A stretch of 64,000 bases of DNA from Clostridia bacterium (GCA_017510825.1 JAFWMA010000019.1:1-64000); one strand, 5' to 3'; numbered from the stretch's first letter, positions 1 to 9,756 are shown. Program-made: numbers and translations. The notes: generated by a model from the letters alone, not told the origin.

Positions 1-126
1 TATATTCAGTAATAGGATGATTTGTAAGATAAAAACCAAATAATTCAAGCTCATACTTCATAAGATCTTCTTTTTTATATTCGCCGTTATCCTCCAGCTG
101 AGGTTTAAATACATCATCATCTAAAT
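1..126 (-). pseudogene. 5'-truncated dnaE-like fragment (DNA polymerase III alpha relic or partial gene)
   Basis: Reading the minus strand leftwards off the window edge gives a peptide with the segment ELFGFYLTNHP. It fits the conserved LGxYLSGHPL motif of the bacterial replicative polymerase DnaE, between the polymerase core and the OB-fold region. The sequence just upstream (about 127-350) is AT-rich and low-complexity and shows none of the preceding polymerase domain, so the gene lacks its 5' part here. Codons in the fragment (CTG, GAG, AAC, GGC) are richer in GC than those of the neighbours. It could be a relic, a horizontally derived remnant, or an assembly or circularisation join. The 3' part lies outside the window. 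Family assignment rests on one motif. Confidence 0.45.
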
Positions 127-354
127 AAATAATAATTAATAAAAAAAATATTTTTATATCAATATAAATTTTAAAACTAGAAAACAATAATTAAAACAAA
201 ACAATATAATGCACAATTAGTCTTATTTTTGTCATAAAACAAATTATATGAACATAAACATATAATTTGTTTTGTTAAAAATAAAAACCACTTAAATTCC
301 AAAATATGATTAAATAAAAAACTAATAAATTTTTTAATTTATTAGTTTTTTCAT
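127..354. other. AT-rich non-coding spacer
   Basis: I see no gene here. The strongest structure is near 317-352, where a run related to aaaaactaataaatt faces its inverse aatttattagttttt. This is a hairpin followed on the minus strand by A/T tracts and could terminate the minus-strand operon ending at 355. Confidence 0.5.
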
Positions 355-828
355 TTAATTTTTTCCATCAATTGCAATATTGATAGCTTCTTGTTCTTCA
401 AAAGACAAATTGTATCTACATGTTCCCTTATTCACCGGCTTTGCATAGATATTTGAATCATCAATTCCATAAATACTATTCAAAACAACACCAGTATTGT
501 CTCTATTCAACAAAGCTAAAGCAAAACTTAATTTATTCTTTGTATTACTATAAGCATCATATCTATACAACCCAACCTTTTGAATTGTTTTAGATAATTC
601 TCTATCAATATTATTACAATAGTTTATTAACTGCTGGTCTCTAATTTTTATTTCTTCAACTTGTGTAACATATTTACCAATAATACTTGTTATATCTTCT
701 CCATTTCCAAGCTTTAAAGCAATCTTCTCATATCTTCTTTTAGTTTTTAGAGTAAAATAAAATGAAAAAATAGATAAAACAAGTATAACAAAAATACAAA
801 TAATTTCAATAATATCAATAATATCCAA
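355..828 (-). CDS. DUF4446 family membrane-anchored protein
   Basis: 157 residues. One N-terminal membrane helix (about 5-27) is followed by a short coiled segment and a conserved C-terminal region with the DUF4446 landmarks: a KVGLYRYDAY-like stretch near 85-94, LSFALALL near 100-107, and GVVLNSIYG followed by YAKPV near 113-132. The function of the family is unknown. It is found next to parB in many Clostridia, and here it directly follows parB with no gap, so it is almost certainly co-transcribed. Confidence in the family is good; no role can be assigned from the sequence. Confidence 0.8.
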   Translation of the reverse strand: MDIIDIIEIICIFVILVLSIFSFYFTLKTKRRYEKIALKLGNGEDITSIIGKYVTQVEEIKIRDQQLINYCNNIDRELSKTIQKVGLYRYDAYSNTKNKLSFALALLNRDNTGVVLNSIYGIDDSNIYAKPVNKGTCRYNLSFEEQEAINIAIDGKN

Positions 829-1692
829 TTAACTATCCTTTCTAACTAAGCCTAAAATCCTCTCTAATTCTTCATTTGTTGAATAGTGAATAACTATTTT
901 ACCACTTCTTACTCCAGCATTCAATTTAACTTTTGTTCCAAAAAATCCTTCAAAACTATCTTCAATATCCCTACATATAGCTTCATATTTTTTACTTACT
1001 TTAGTTTTCTTTTTTTCACTTTTTACCATCTCTTCAGCATCATTTACAGTTCCTCCCTTTTCTATAATACGTAACGCAGCCCTATATTGTTTTTCAGGAT
1101 CTGTAATAGATACTAATGACTTACAGTGTCCTTCTGTTAATTTACCCTGTAAAGCTAATTTTATTACTCTTTCATCTAAATTTAAAATTCTTAATGTATT
1201 AGTTACATAAGGTCTACTAATTCCAAGCTTATCTGCCAAATCTTGTTGACGTAAATTATAGTTATCAATAAGTTCTCTATACCCCATTGCTTTTTCAATA
1301 GGATTTAAATTTTCCCTTTGAATATTCTCTATTAAAGATATTTCTTTATTTCGTTGTTCATTTTCATCTCGAACTAAGCAAGGAATTTCCTTTAAACCAG
1401 CTTGTTTAGCAGCCCTCCATCTCCTTTCACCTGCTATTATCCTATAAAACTTACCTTTATCTTCAACAATTATAGGCTGTAATACACCATAATTTTTTAT
1501 TGAATTTGCAAGCTCTGTAATAGCTTCTTCTTTAAATGTTTTTCTAGCTTGAGTAATATTTGGCTCAATTTCAACAACCTTAATATTCTTTACAATCTCA
1601 CCATCATTATTATCATTTTTTATTTCATTTAACACTGAACTTTCTGAAAAAAGTGCATTTAACCCTCTTCCAAGTCCTAAATTCTTTGGCAT
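829..1692 (-). CDS. parB: chromosome partitioning protein ParB (Spo0J)
   Basis: 287 residues. ParB binds parS sites near the origin, spreads as a CTP-dependent clamp, and works with ParA to segregate origins and load SMC. Visible landmarks are the N-terminal GRGLNALF motif that contacts ParA (8-15), the CTP-binding GERRWRAAK box (88-96), the ENIQRENLNP box (122-131), and a helix-turn-helix around 148-172. The lysine-rich linker and C-terminal dimer domain follow. It lies 21 bp downstream of parA. I found no convincing parS site inside the window. Length is normal for the family. Confidence 0.96.
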   Translation of the reverse strand: MPKNLGLGRGLNALFSESSVLNEIKNDNNDGEIVKNIKVVEIEPNITQARKTFKEEAITELANSIKNYGVLQPIIVEDKGKFYRIIAGERRWRAAKQAGLKEIPCLVRDENEQRNKEISLIENIQRENLNPIEKAMGYRELIDNYNLRQQDLADKLGISRPYVTNTLRILNLDERVIKLALQGKLTEGHCKSLVSITDPEKQYRAALRIIEKGGTVNDAEEMVKSEKKKTKVSKKYEAICRDIEDSFEGFFGTKVKLNAGVRSGKIVIHYSTNEELERILGLVRKDS

Positions 1693-1713
1693 ACTTTACA
1701 TCTCCTTTCATAC

Positions 1714-2478
1714 CTAAAATCTATTGTTTTTCAAAAACTCTTTTGCAAGCTTATCATAACTTCTTGCTCCTTTGGATCTAGGATCATAAATAACAATTGG
1801 CATTCCAAAACTAGGAGCTTCACTTAATCTTACATTTCTAGGAATTACAGTTTTAAATACTCTATTTTCGAAATATTTATTAACTTCAACTACAACTTGA
1901 TTAGACAACCTAGTCCTTGAATCAAACATAGTTAATACAGCACCTTCAATTGTAAGATTTCTATTATAATATCTTCTCACTAAATCAACTGTTTTTAATA
2001 ATTCTCCAACGCCTTCAAGTGCAAAATATTCACATTGAACAGGAATTAAAACACTATCTGAAGCTGCTAAAGCATTTAAAGTTATTAAGCCTAGTGATGG
2101 AGGACAATCAATAAAAATAAAATCATAAAAATCCCTAACTTTATCAATCTTATCCTTTAGTCTATATTCTCTACCTACTGTACCTACAAGCTCAACTTCA
2201 GCTCCAGCCAAACTCATGTTCGTAGGGCATATATCTAATTTTTTTATGTTAACCCTTTGTATCGTATTAGATAGTTCAACATCATTTATTAATACATCAT
2301 AAGTAGAAAACTCACAAGTTTTATCTAATCCCAGACCACTAGTAGCATTACCCTGTGGATCAGCATCTATTAAAAGTACCTTTTTGTTTCTTTTGGCTAA
2401 TATAGCCGCTAAATTAATAGCAGTAGTAGTTTTACCTACCCCTCCTTTTTGATTTGCAATTGAAACAACTCTTCCCAA
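1714..2478 (-). CDS. parA: chromosome partitioning ATPase ParA (Soj)
   Basis: About 254 residues. It is a deviant-Walker P-loop ATPase with KGGVGKTT at the N-terminus, a LLIDADPQGN loop and a FIDCPPSLG switch motif. It forms ATP-dependent dimers on DNA, moves ParB-parS complexes, and in Firmicutes also modulates DnaA. I chose a TTG start at 2478 because a GGAGGAG ribosome site sits six bases upstream and the product then begins MGRVVSIANQKGG, as in Soj homologues. The longer reading starts with a TTG that lies inside the ribosome site. It precedes parB in the same operon. Confidence 0.95.
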   Translation of the reverse strand: MGRVVSIANQKGGVGKTTTAINLAAILAKRNKKVLLIDADPQGNATSGLGLDKTCEFSTYDVLINDVELSNTIQRVNIKKLDICPTNMSLAGAEVELVGTVGREYRLKDKIDKVRDFYDFIFIDCPPSLGLITLNALAASDSVLIPVQCEYFALEGVGELLKTVDLVRRYYNRNLTIEGAVLTMFDSRTRLSNQVVVEVNKYFENRVFKTVIPRNVRLSEAPSFGMPIVIYDPRSKGARSYDKLAKEFLKNNRF

Positions 2479-2559
2479 TTTTTTCTCCTCCAATCTCTAT
2501 ATATAATACAAAAAAATAAGTAATATGTCAATAACATATTACTTTGTTTTTTATTTTTT

Positions 2560-3252
2560 TTACAAAGGCTTTTTTACAGGTATACCAGCATTCCTAGGAT
2601 ATTTAATATCCGTTCTTCTAATCTTTTTTATAATAACTATTGTCCTTTTTATATCAGTATCTGGAAGATTAATATTTTCAATCTTTTCAATACTTCCACC
2701 TAAAATTTTTAAAGCATTTTTTGCATCATTTAATTCATCTTTTACATTATTTCCTTTCATACATATGCACAAACCGTTCATTTTAACAAAAGGTAACATA
2801 TACTCTAATAAAACACTTAAATTAGCTACAGCCCTTGATGTAGCAACATCAAACTTCTCTCTATAATCAGCATATCTTGCTATTTCTTCAGCTCTACCAT
2901 GAATAGCATAAATATTTTCAAGCTTTAGCTTAATAATAACTTCATTTAAAAAGTTAACCCTTTTATTTAATGAATCAAGCAAAACTATATTTAAGGAATC
3001 ATCATATATTTTTAATGGTATACCCGGAAATCCAGCTCCAGTACCAATATCAATTAAACTTGAATAGTTTTTTATATATTTACTAATAGTTAATGAATCA
3101 ACAAAATGTTTTAAAATAATTTCATCTTTTTCTGTGATAGCAGTCAAATTCATTCTTTGATTCCACTCTAAAAGTAGATTCATATATTCTTCAAACATCT
3201 TTGTTTGATTATCATTTAAACTACAATTCTCTTCTAAACCCATACTATACAT
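2560..3252 (-). CDS. rsmG: 16S rRNA m7G527 methyltransferase RsmG (GidB)
   Basis: About 230 residues. It is a SAM-dependent methyltransferase that makes 7-methylguanosine at position 527 (E. coli numbering) of 16S rRNA. The Rossmann motif DIGTGAGFPGIPL, the following VVLLDSLNKRVNFL motif and ATSRAVANLSVLLEY are diagnostic. An ATG start at 3252 is preferred, since GAGAGG precedes it by four bases and the longer TTG reading overlaps that site. It sits between mnmG and parA in the classic gid order. Loss of this enzyme is known to give low-level streptomycin resistance; the gene looks intact here. Confidence 0.93.
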   Translation of the reverse strand: MYSMGLEENCSLNDNQTKMFEEYMNLLLEWNQRMNLTAITEKDEIILKHFVDSLTISKYIKNYSSLIDIGTGAGFPGIPLKIYDDSLNIVLLDSLNKRVNFLNEVIIKLKLENIYAIHGRAEEIARYADYREKFDVATSRAVANLSVLLEYMLPFVKMNGLCICMKGNNVKDELNDAKNALKILGGSIEKIENINLPDTDIKRTIVIIKKIRRTDIKYPRNAGIPVKKPL

Positions 3253-3274
3253 TATACCTCTCAAAATATTAAAA

Positions 3275-5146
3275 TTATTTTTTTATTTCTAAATAGATTA
3301 GTAAGACAGATATATCAGCCGGAGAAACTCCAGAAATTCTTGAAGCTTGTCCCACAGATAAAGGCTTTACATGATTTAATTTCTGTCTAGCTTCTATTCT
3401 AAGACCTTTAATATCATCATAATCTATGTCTTTTGGAATTTTTTTATTTTCTATTTTTTTAAACTTTTCAACTTGTTTCTCCTCTAATTTTATATATCCT
3501 TCATATTTAAGCTGAATTTCTACTTCTTTTTGAACCTGTAAATCAAGTTTTGGTCTATCTAAATCTATTTCTTCAAGAATACTATAATTTAATTCTGTTC
3601 TTTTTAATAAATCAACCATTTTTACTCCAGTTTTTATTTTACTAGAACAATTTTTTTCTAACAAACTATTTACTTTTTCAGTTGGTCTTATTGTCAATTT
3701 TTTTACTCTATCAATTTCTCTAGTAATTTCTTCTTTCTTTTCAAGGAATTTCTCATATCTTTCATCAGATATTAATCCAATACTATGCCCAATCTCAGTT
3801 AACCTTAAATCAGCATTATCTTGCCTTAAAAGTAACCTATATTCAGCACGTGATGTCATCATTCTATAAGGTTCATCAACTCCTTTAGTAACAATATCAT
3901 CAATTAGAACCCCTATATATGCTTGAGATCTATCTAATATTAAAGGCTCTAAACCTTGTATTAATAAACTCGCGTTAATTCCTGCAATTAGACCTTGACC
4001 CGCAGCTTCTTCATATCCAGAAGTTCCATTTATTTGACCAGCAAAAAACAAACCACCAATGCCTTTATGTTCTAATGATAATTTCAAATCTTGTGGATCA
4101 ATACAATCATATTCTATTGCATAAGCAGGTCTAGTAAATTCACAATTTTCTAATCCAGGAATAGTTCTATACATCGCAATCTGAACATCTTCTGGTAATG
4201 AAGAACTCATACCTTGAATATACATTTCATCTGTATTTCTTCCAATAGGTTCAACAAATAGCTGATGTCTTTTTTTATCTGAAAATCTCACAACTTTATC
4301 TTCAATAGAAGGACAATACCTTGGACCAGTTCCACTTATTCTTCCCGAATATAGAGGAGATCGATGCAAGTTATCTCTAATAATCTTATGAGTATTTTCA
4401 TTAGTATAAGTTAAATAACAAGGCATCTGAGAATCATCTTCAATAAAAGAGTCTTCTAATGAAAAAGGCTCAATTATTTTATCTCCTTCTTGAATTTCCA
4501 TTTTTGAAAAATCTATACTTCTTCTATTAATTCTTGCTGGAGTTCCTGTTTTAAATCTATTAATACTAATCCCCAAAGCTTTCAAACAATCAGAAAGCTT
4601 ATCTGATGAAGATACTCCATCAGGCCCTCCCGAATAAGCATTTTCGCCAATATGTATCATTCCTTTCAAATATGTTCCAGTAGCTAAAATAACACTTTTC
4701 ACTTCATATTTCGCACCAATATTTGTAATAACTGCATTTACATTATTGTTTTTAACCTCAATATCCACAATTTCCCCTTGTTTTAAATACAAGTTTTCTT
4801 GTTTTTCTATTGTTAATTTCATTTCCTCCTGGTATTTTTTCCTATCTGCCTGAGCTCTTAAAGAATATACTGCTGGACCTTTTGAAGTGTTCAACATTCT
4901 AATTTGAGTATAAGTTTTATCTATATTCTTACCCATTTCTCCACCAAGACAATCAATCTCTCTTACTATATGCCCTTTAGAACTTCCTCCAATATGAGGA
5001 TTGCATGGCATATTGGCAATACACTCCAGACTAATAGAAAAAATTAATGTTTTCATTCCCATTCTAGCACAGGCAAGCGCAGCCTCACATCCAGCATGTC
5101 CAGCTCCAATAACCGCTATATCATAATTCCCAGCATAATAACTCAT
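3275..5146 (-). CDS. mnmG: tRNA uridine-34 modification enzyme MnmG (GidA)
   Basis: 623 residues, full length. It is the FAD- and NADH-using subunit that, with MnmE, installs carboxymethylaminomethyl groups at U34 of tRNA. The N-terminal dinucleotide-binding [12 protein letters not shown] motif, the [13 protein letters not shown] segment, the conserved [13 protein letters not shown] region and the C-terminal helical domain ending [17 protein letters not shown] are all present. It lies 22 bp upstream of rsmG. The spacer to mnmE (5147-5337) is AT-rich, with a small hairpin of the form cgttaa-n4-ttaacg near 5300. Confidence 0.97.
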   Translation of the reverse strand: MSYYAGNYDIAVIGAGHAGCEAALACARMGMKTLIFSISLECIANMPCNPHIGGSSKGHIVREIDCLGGEMGKNIDKTYTQIRMLNTSKGPAVYSLRAQADRKKYQEEMKLTIEKQENLYLKQGEIVDIEVKNNNVNAVITNIGAKYEVKSVILATGTYLKGMIHIGENAYSGGPDGVSSSDKLSDCLKALGISINRFKTGTPARINRRSIDFSKMEIQEGDKIIEPFSLEDSFIEDDSQMPCYLTYTNENTHKIIRDNLHRSPLYSGRISGTGPRYCPSIEDKVVRFSDKKRHQLFVEPIGRNTDEMYIQGMSSSLPEDVQIAMYRTIPGLENCEFTRPAYAIEYDCIDPQDLKLSLEHKGIGGLFFAGQINGTSGYEEAAGQGLIAGINASLLIQGLEPLILDRSQAYIGVLIDDIVTKGVDEPYRMMTSRAEYRLLLRQDNADLRLTEIGHSIGLISDERYEKFLEKKEEITREIDRVKKLTIRPTEKVNSLLEKNCSSKIKTGVKMVDLLKRTELNYSILEEIDLDRPKLDLQVQKEVEIQLKYEGYIKLEEKQVEKFKKIENKKIPKDIDYDDIKGLRIEARQKLNHVKPLSVGQASRISGVSPADISVLLIYLEIKK

Positions 5147-5337
5147 TATATTATAATCCTTTCCGTATTTTTCGTTTTATATGAAACAAAAAAATTTAAT
5201 TATTTTTTTACAATTATAACAACTAATTTCAATCGATATTTCAATAATTTAATCCTAATTAAGAGGTTTTTCTTTAATTAATTTTCGTTTATTATAAACG
5301 TTAAAATATTAACGATTTAGTACTATTAACAACTGTT

Positions 5338-6708
5338 TTACTTTCCTAAACAAAAATTTTTAAAAATTTCATTAATTATTTCATTAGAGATATTTTGTCC
5401 CATAATTTCTCCTAGAAACTCTAAAGATTGTTTTATGTAAACACTACTTATATCAATAGGAATATTATTCTCATATGATTTTATAGCATCTAAAACACAA
5501 TTATTAGCTTTTACAATTAAATTTTTATGTCTTTCATTAGTAATTATAACTTTGCTTTCTCTCTCTATTTCTTCAAAATTAAAAAGCTCTACAATTTTAG
5601 AATATAATTTATCTATTCCCTCATTTTTTATGGCTGAAATCTTTATAATTGGTTTCCTAACTTTTTTTAGGCTTGCTTCCATTTTTTCGTTTTTATCAGT
5701 TATATCCACTTTGTTTAATAAAATTAAAGCAGCCTTTTCTTTAATAATACTTATAATTTCATAATCTTCTTCATTTAAGTCCTTAGTAATATCAAACAAT
5801 GCAATAATCAAGTCTGCATTATCAGCATAATTTTTAGCTTTTTCAACTCCGATCTTTTCAATTTCATTATCGGTACTTCTAATTCCAGCTGTATCAACTA
5901 GTTTTAACTCTATTCCAAAAACATTAACATATTCCTCAATTGTATCTCTAGTCGTACCTTCAATAGAACTTACAATCGCCCTGTCTTCATTTAGTATCGA
6001 ATTCATCAGAGATGATTTGCCAACATTAGGACGACCTAGTATAACAGTTTTAACTCCGTTTTTTAGTAATCTACCATTATTAAAACTATTAATGAGATTT
6101 TCAAGTTCTTCGTTTACATCTTTTAACTCAGATAAAATATCATTATCTTTTACCTCATCAATATCATATTCAGGATAATCAATAGTAACTTCTATAGAAG
6201 TAATAACATTTAACAATTTCTTTTCAATTTTCTTTATTTTTTTTGATAATGCTCCCTCTAACTGTAAAGCAGATTCTTGAGCCTCCAATTCAGATTTAGA
6301 ATTAATTAATTCCATTACTGCTTCAGCTTGTGATAAATCAATTCTACCATTTAAAAAAGCTCTTTTCGTAAATTCTCCAGGTTGAGCTAACTCAGCTCCA
6401 TGTTTTAAGCATAAATTTAATATTTTTCTTTCAACTACAATTCCACCATGAGTATTTATTTCACACATATTCTCAGTCGTATAACTATTAGGTGCTATAA
6501 AATATGAAACTAACACCTCATCAATAATATTATTGTCTTCAACTATATTTCCATATTTTATTGTATAACCTTTAATTCTTTTTTGTTTATTCTTAGGAAT
6601 AAAAATTTTTTCTAAAATTTTAAAGCACTTTTCACCAGACATTCTAATAATGCCAATTCCACCATTTCCTACAGCTGTAGAAATTGCAACAATTGTATTT
6701 TCAATCAA
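5338..6708 (-). CDS. mnmE: tRNA modification GTPase MnmE (TrmE)
   Basis: 456 residues. It is the partner of MnmG in U34 modification. The N-terminal folate-binding domain opens with IVAISTAVGNGGIGIIRMSG. The central G domain has the P-loop GRPNVGKSSLMN near 220-231, GTTRDT, DTAG and NKVD. The chain ends in the catalytic CLGK motif, so all functional parts are present. The start is read as TTG at 6708, with a weak GGTAGGG site upstream. A hairpin formed by aaatgttaaa and its inverse (6732-6758) lies in the leader. Confidence 0.96.
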   Translation of the reverse strand: MIENTIVAISTAVGNGGIGIIRMSGEKCFKILEKIFIPKNKQKRIKGYTIKYGNIVEDNNIIDEVLVSYFIAPNSYTTENMCEINTHGGIVVERKILNLCLKHGAELAQPGEFTKRAFLNGRIDLSQAEAVMELINSKSELEAQESALQLEGALSKKIKKIEKKLLNVITSIEVTIDYPEYDIDEVKDNDILSELKDVNEELENLINSFNNGRLLKNGVKTVILGRPNVGKSSLMNSILNEDRAIVSSIEGTTRDTIEEYVNVFGIELKLVDTAGIRSTDNEIEKIGVEKAKNYADNADLIIALFDITKDLNEEDYEIISIIKEKAALILLNKVDITDKNEKMEASLKKVRKPIIKISAIKNEGIDKLYSKIVELFNFEEIERESKVIITNERHKNLIVKANNCVLDAIKSYENNIPIDISSVYIKQSLEFLGEIMGQNISNEIINEIFKNFCLGK

Positions 6709-6785
6709 ATTTTTCCCTACCTTTCCATATTAAATGTTAAACAATTTATTTAACATTTTAATAATGACCATTCATTTCCAAATTA

Positions 6786-6834
6786 CAAAAAAGCCAAAGT
6801 AAGATGACAAAATAATTTATCTCGAACTTTGACT
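6786..6834 (-). terminator. terminator downstream of jag
   Basis: On the minus strand AGTCAAAGT pairs with ACTTTGGCT (one G-U pair) across an AT-rich loop of about 25 bases and runs into six T residues. This fits intrinsic termination of the rnpA-yidD-yidC-jag operon before mnmE. Confidence 0.6.
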
Positions 6835-6845
6835 TCGATTTTATT

Positions 6846-7538
6846 CTATTTTTTTTCTATAACAACTTTTCTCCTAGGTTCTTCTCCAATACTATGAGTT
6901 TTAACTGTTTTACTATCTTGAAGTGTTAAATGAATAATTTTTCTTTCATAAGCATTCATTGGCTCCAAAACAAGTCTTTTCCCAGATCTAGAAACAGTTT
7001 TTTCAAGTTTTTTTGCAAGTTCCTTCAATGCTTTCTCTCTTTTAACTTTATAATTACATACATCAACAATTACTCTTACTCTAGAATCAGTTTCTTTATT
7101 TGAAATTACACCTAAAATAGTTTGAATAGCACTAATATTTTCTCCCCTATACCCAATTAATTTTGAAGAACTCTCTCCATTAATATCAACATAAATAGCT
7201 TTTTCTTTTATCTTTGTACTATATTTTATATCACCATATTCTTTAACAAAAATCTCAAGAAACGATTCAACTGCTTTTTTGCAAATATTCACATCTTCCT
7301 CAGAAACTTTTTTTGTATATGTTTCAACAGTATTGTATAATTTATTATTCACCACACTATCTTTAACTATTAATTCAACTTTTACTACTCTAGGATCTAA
7401 TATACTAAAAAATATTTTTTTGTCTTCATTTTCTAATACCTTAACATCTACTTCCTCAAGTTTACAGCCAAGTTCTTTTAAACCCTTTTTTATAGCTTCA
7501 TTGGAAGTCTTACCTTCTGCAATAACTGATTTTCCCAT
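6846..7538 (-). CDS. khpB: RNA-binding protein Jag/KhpB (SpoIIIJ-associated)
   Basis: 230 residues with three parts. A Jag-N domain spans about 1-55. A KH domain (about 105-160) has the GYRGEN loop. A C-terminal R3H domain (about 165-228) has the MNAYERKIIHLTLQ stretch. Jag/KhpB binds RNA and is tied to cell division and elongation in Gram-positives. Its stop-to-start distance from yidC is three bases, so the two are translated as a unit, as usual. Confidence 0.93.
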   Translation of the reverse strand: MGKSVIAEGKTSNEAIKKGLKELGCKLEEVDVKVLENEDKKIFFSILDPRVVKVELIVKDSVVNNKLYNTVETYTKKVSEEDVNICKKAVESFLEIFVKEYGDIKYSTKIKEKAIYVDINGESSSKLIGYRGENISAIQTILGVISNKETDSRVRVIVDVCNYKVKREKALKELAKKLEKTVSRSGKRLVLEPMNAYERKIIHLTLQDSKTVKTHSIGEEPRRKVVIEKK

Positions 7539-7541
7539 TAC

Positions 7542-8426
7542 CTACTTCTTCCCTTCTAACAATTTTGTTTCTTTTTCTTTAGAATTTTTCGAAAATTTAT
7601 CGATTGCAATTCTTTCAATTAATTGCAATGAATTACTAATAAGCCAATATAATGATAGTCCTAAAGGAGCAATCATTGCAATAGCAATAGACATTATAGG
7701 CATCATATAGCTCATACTCTTTGTCATACCTTGCATTCCTTCAAGTTGATCTTCAATCGATTCCTCTTTATCATTATCACTATCAGTATCCTTTTTCTTT
7801 TCTTCTTCTTTCTTTTTATTTGTCATACTAGTTGTAATTTTTATATTAACAAATGTAGTAATAACATATAATAAAGGAATTATAAATACCCTAAAATCTT
7901 CCCAATTTTGTGTTGGAACTTTACTCAAATCTAGTCCCAAAAAATTCATATTTAAGTTTACTCTATCATCTTTATCAGAATATAATTCAATTATTTGAAT
8001 TTCTTTATAATTTGACTTATTCTCTTGATTTTGTGAAATTTGTTGTTCATAATCAGAAATTACTTGAGAATCTATTTTTTTCATATAAGTTAAAGGTCTA
8101 CTTACTAAATAAAATACAGATAAGAAAATAACTAATTGTAAAATAGTTCCTAAACAGCCTGAAAACGGACTAATTTTTTCCCTTTTATATAATGCCATTG
8201 TTTCTTGCTGTAATAATTCTTGATTATTTTTATATTTTATTTGTAGTTTTTTTAATTCTCCTTGTAGCTCTTGTGATTTCTTCATTGATTTCTGTTGCCT
8301 AATAGCTAATGGTAACATTAATAACTTCAATAAAACTGAAAATAATATTATTGCTAGACCATAATTCTGTACAAAATCATACAGAAAGTTTAATATATAG
8401 CCAAAAAAGTTTGCAATATAATCCAT
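7542..8426 (-). CDS. yidC: membrane protein insertase YidC/SpoIIIJ
   Basis: 294 residues. It is a YidC/Oxa1-type insertase that inserts membrane proteins with or without SecYEG; the Firmicutes paralogue SpoIIIJ is needed for forespore gene expression. The conserved first helix with LPLAIRQQKSMKK (the positively charged groove residue is an Arg), the helical hairpin, and later helices around SPFSGCLGTILQLVIFLSVFYLVSRPL and YMMPIMSIAIAMIAPLGLSLYW are visible. A charged loop (about 195-225) rich in Lys/Glu is longer than usual. It lacks an obvious lipobox, unlike Bacillus SpoIIIJ. Confidence 0.95.
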   Translation of the reverse strand: MDYIANFFGYILNFLYDFVQNYGLAIILFSVLLKLLMLPLAIRQQKSMKKSQELQGELKKLQIKYKNNQELLQQETMALYKREKISPFSGCLGTILQLVIFLSVFYLVSRPLTYMKKIDSQVISDYEQQISQNQENKSNYKEIQIIELYSDKDDRVNLNMNFLGLDLSKVPTQNWEDFRVFIIPLLYVITTFVNIKITTSMTNKKKEEEKKKDTDSDNDKEESIEDQLEGMQGMTKSMSYMMPIMSIAIAMIAPLGLSLYWLISNSLQLIERIAIDKFSKNSKEKETKLLEGKK

Positions 8427-8442
8427 ATATTAAATTCTCCCT

Positions 8443-8661
8443 TCATTTTAGTGGGTCATACCCTCCTTTTGAAAAAGGATTACATTTTAATAATCTAATA
8501 ATTCCTAAAAAAAAACCTTTAAAAACTCCATATTTAACAATCGCTTGTTTCATATATTCTGAACAACTAGGATAGTATTTACAATGATGGCCTGATGCAG
8601 AAATAACTGGAGAAATTCCCCTTTGATAAAACTTTATTAATAATAACATTAACTTTTTCAT
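8443..8661 (-). CDS. yidD: membrane protein insertion efficiency factor YidD
   Basis: 72 residues. This small protein assists YidC. It carries the family pattern FYQRGISP, CKYYPSCSEYMKQAI and CNPFSKGGYDP, including the conserved cysteines. Its start overlaps the end of rnpA by four bases (ATGA), indicating translational coupling. Confidence 0.93.
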   Translation of the reverse strand: MKKLMLLLIKFYQRGISPVISASGHHCKYYPSCSEYMKQAIVKYGVFKGFFLGIIRLLKCNPFSKGGYDPLK

Positions 8662-9005
8662 TTTAATTCAAGTATTCCTGCTTTACTAAATGATTTTTTC
8701 ATATTACCTAATATCTTATGAAATGAAACTTCACTAATTTCTGTTTTTTTGTTCCACATCATAACAATATCATATGATTGTTTTAGCTCTTTTTCATATT
8801 TTCGATATGCTTCTCTTATTAATCTTTTAATATGATTACGTTTAGTAGCCTTACAAACTTTAGATCCAACCACCACTCCTATTCTATTATAATTAAGATT
8901 GTTTTTTAGTACATAAATTATTACTTGATTATTAACAAAATATTTGCCTCTATTCAAAACATTTTTAAATTCATAGTTCATTTTTAAAGTTTTAATCTTT
9001 TTCAT
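8658..9005 (-). CDS. rnpA: ribonuclease P protein component RnpA
   Basis: 115 residues. It is the protein cofactor of RNase P, which matures tRNA 5' ends. The RNR-type motif appears as KRNHIKRLIREAYR (about 55-68), with NRIGVVVGSKV before it. It lies 99 bp downstream of rpmH in the conserved rpmH-rnpA-yidD-yidC-jag operon. Confidence 0.93.
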   Translation of the reverse strand: MKKIKTLKMNYEFKNVLNRGKYFVNNQVIIYVLKNNLNYNRIGVVVGSKVCKATKRNHIKRLIREAYRKYEKELKQSYDIVMMWNKKTEISEVSFHKILGNMKKSFSKAGILELK

Positions 9006-9104
9006 AATTATTTAACACCTTAAAATTAAGCTATAGTTGCATTAAATTTACAACAAACTAAGCTCTAAGTAAAAAGGCCACTCTAACTAAAAGTGACCCC
9101 CTTA

Positions 9105-9239
9105 TTATGCACTTAATTTTTTTCTACCTTTAGCTCTTCTTGCTTTTATAACATTTCTTCCTGATTTTGTAGACATTCTTTTTAAGAATCCATGTACTTT
9201 ACTTCTTTGCCTTTTTTTAGGTTGATAAGTTCTTTTCAT
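9105..9239 (-). CDS. rpmH: 50S ribosomal protein L34
   Basis: 44 residues, beginning [20 protein letters not shown] and ending GRKKLSA. This is the complete, highly basic L34 signature. The start ATG (9237-9239) has a GGAGG-type site just upstream on the minus strand. It is the first gene of the leftward operon and is driven by the promoter at 9289-9318. Confidence 0.97.
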   Translation of the reverse strand: MKRTYQPKKRQRSKVHGFLKRMSTKSGRNVIKARRAKGRKKLSA

Positions 9240-9288
9240 AATTAATTGACCTCCATTTTCTATTGCATTTCGATAAATAGCAGTTATT

Positions 9289-9318
9289 ATTATATAACAA
9301 ACAAGCTGATTATGTCAA
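9289..9318 (-). promoter_or_regulatory. rpmH promoter
   Basis: On the minus strand TTGACA is followed after 18 bases by TATAAT, a near-consensus sigma-A promoter facing rpmH. A short AT-rich leader precedes the ribosome site. Confidence 0.8.
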
Positions 9319-9651
9319 TAGATTAATCAAAATTTTTCATATTTTCAATGCAGTACTACTTTTTGCAATAAAAACTAACAATTATTGTGGAAAATTTATA
9401 AAATTTAACACTTCCACAGCTGTTACAACGAGTGTCATCAGTGCAATATCTGCTCCCAAGCGGGCTCTATCAACTTTCATAATCTTATTTTACTAAGTCT
9501 TTATCTTCACATTTTAAAAATTTTATAAGTTTCTAAAGTATATTAACCAATTTCTTCTTTCTTAATCAATTCTAAATTTATATAATAACTATAAGGAAAA
9601 ATCATTAAAAACTATAAGAAAAATTTTTTCAAATTATTTTTTATGTACTAC

Positions 9652-9681
9652 TTGACTATTTGCAACTTTTTTTGATAATAT
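9652..9681 (+). promoter_or_regulatory. dnaA: dnaA promoter
   Basis: TTGACT is followed after 18 bases by TAATAT, about 95 bp upstream of the dnaA start. It is the best sigma-A match in the region. Confidence 0.65.
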
Positions 9682-9708
9682 ATACTAAAATTATGAGTCA
9701 CTAAAGAG

Positions 9709-9756
9709 AATGTTATTTAATTTGTCTATTTTCGAAATTAAATAACGTTTTTTCTA
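9709..9756 (+). promoter_or_regulatory. terminator-like hairpin in the dnaA leader
   Basis: Between the dnaA promoter and its ribosome site, aatgttatttaattt pairs with aaattaaataacgtt (about 15 pairs, 11-base loop) and is followed by six T residues. This is the form of an intrinsic terminator or attenuator placed before the coding region, so dnaA transcription may be partly attenuated. Whether it acts so is inference. Confidence 0.5.
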
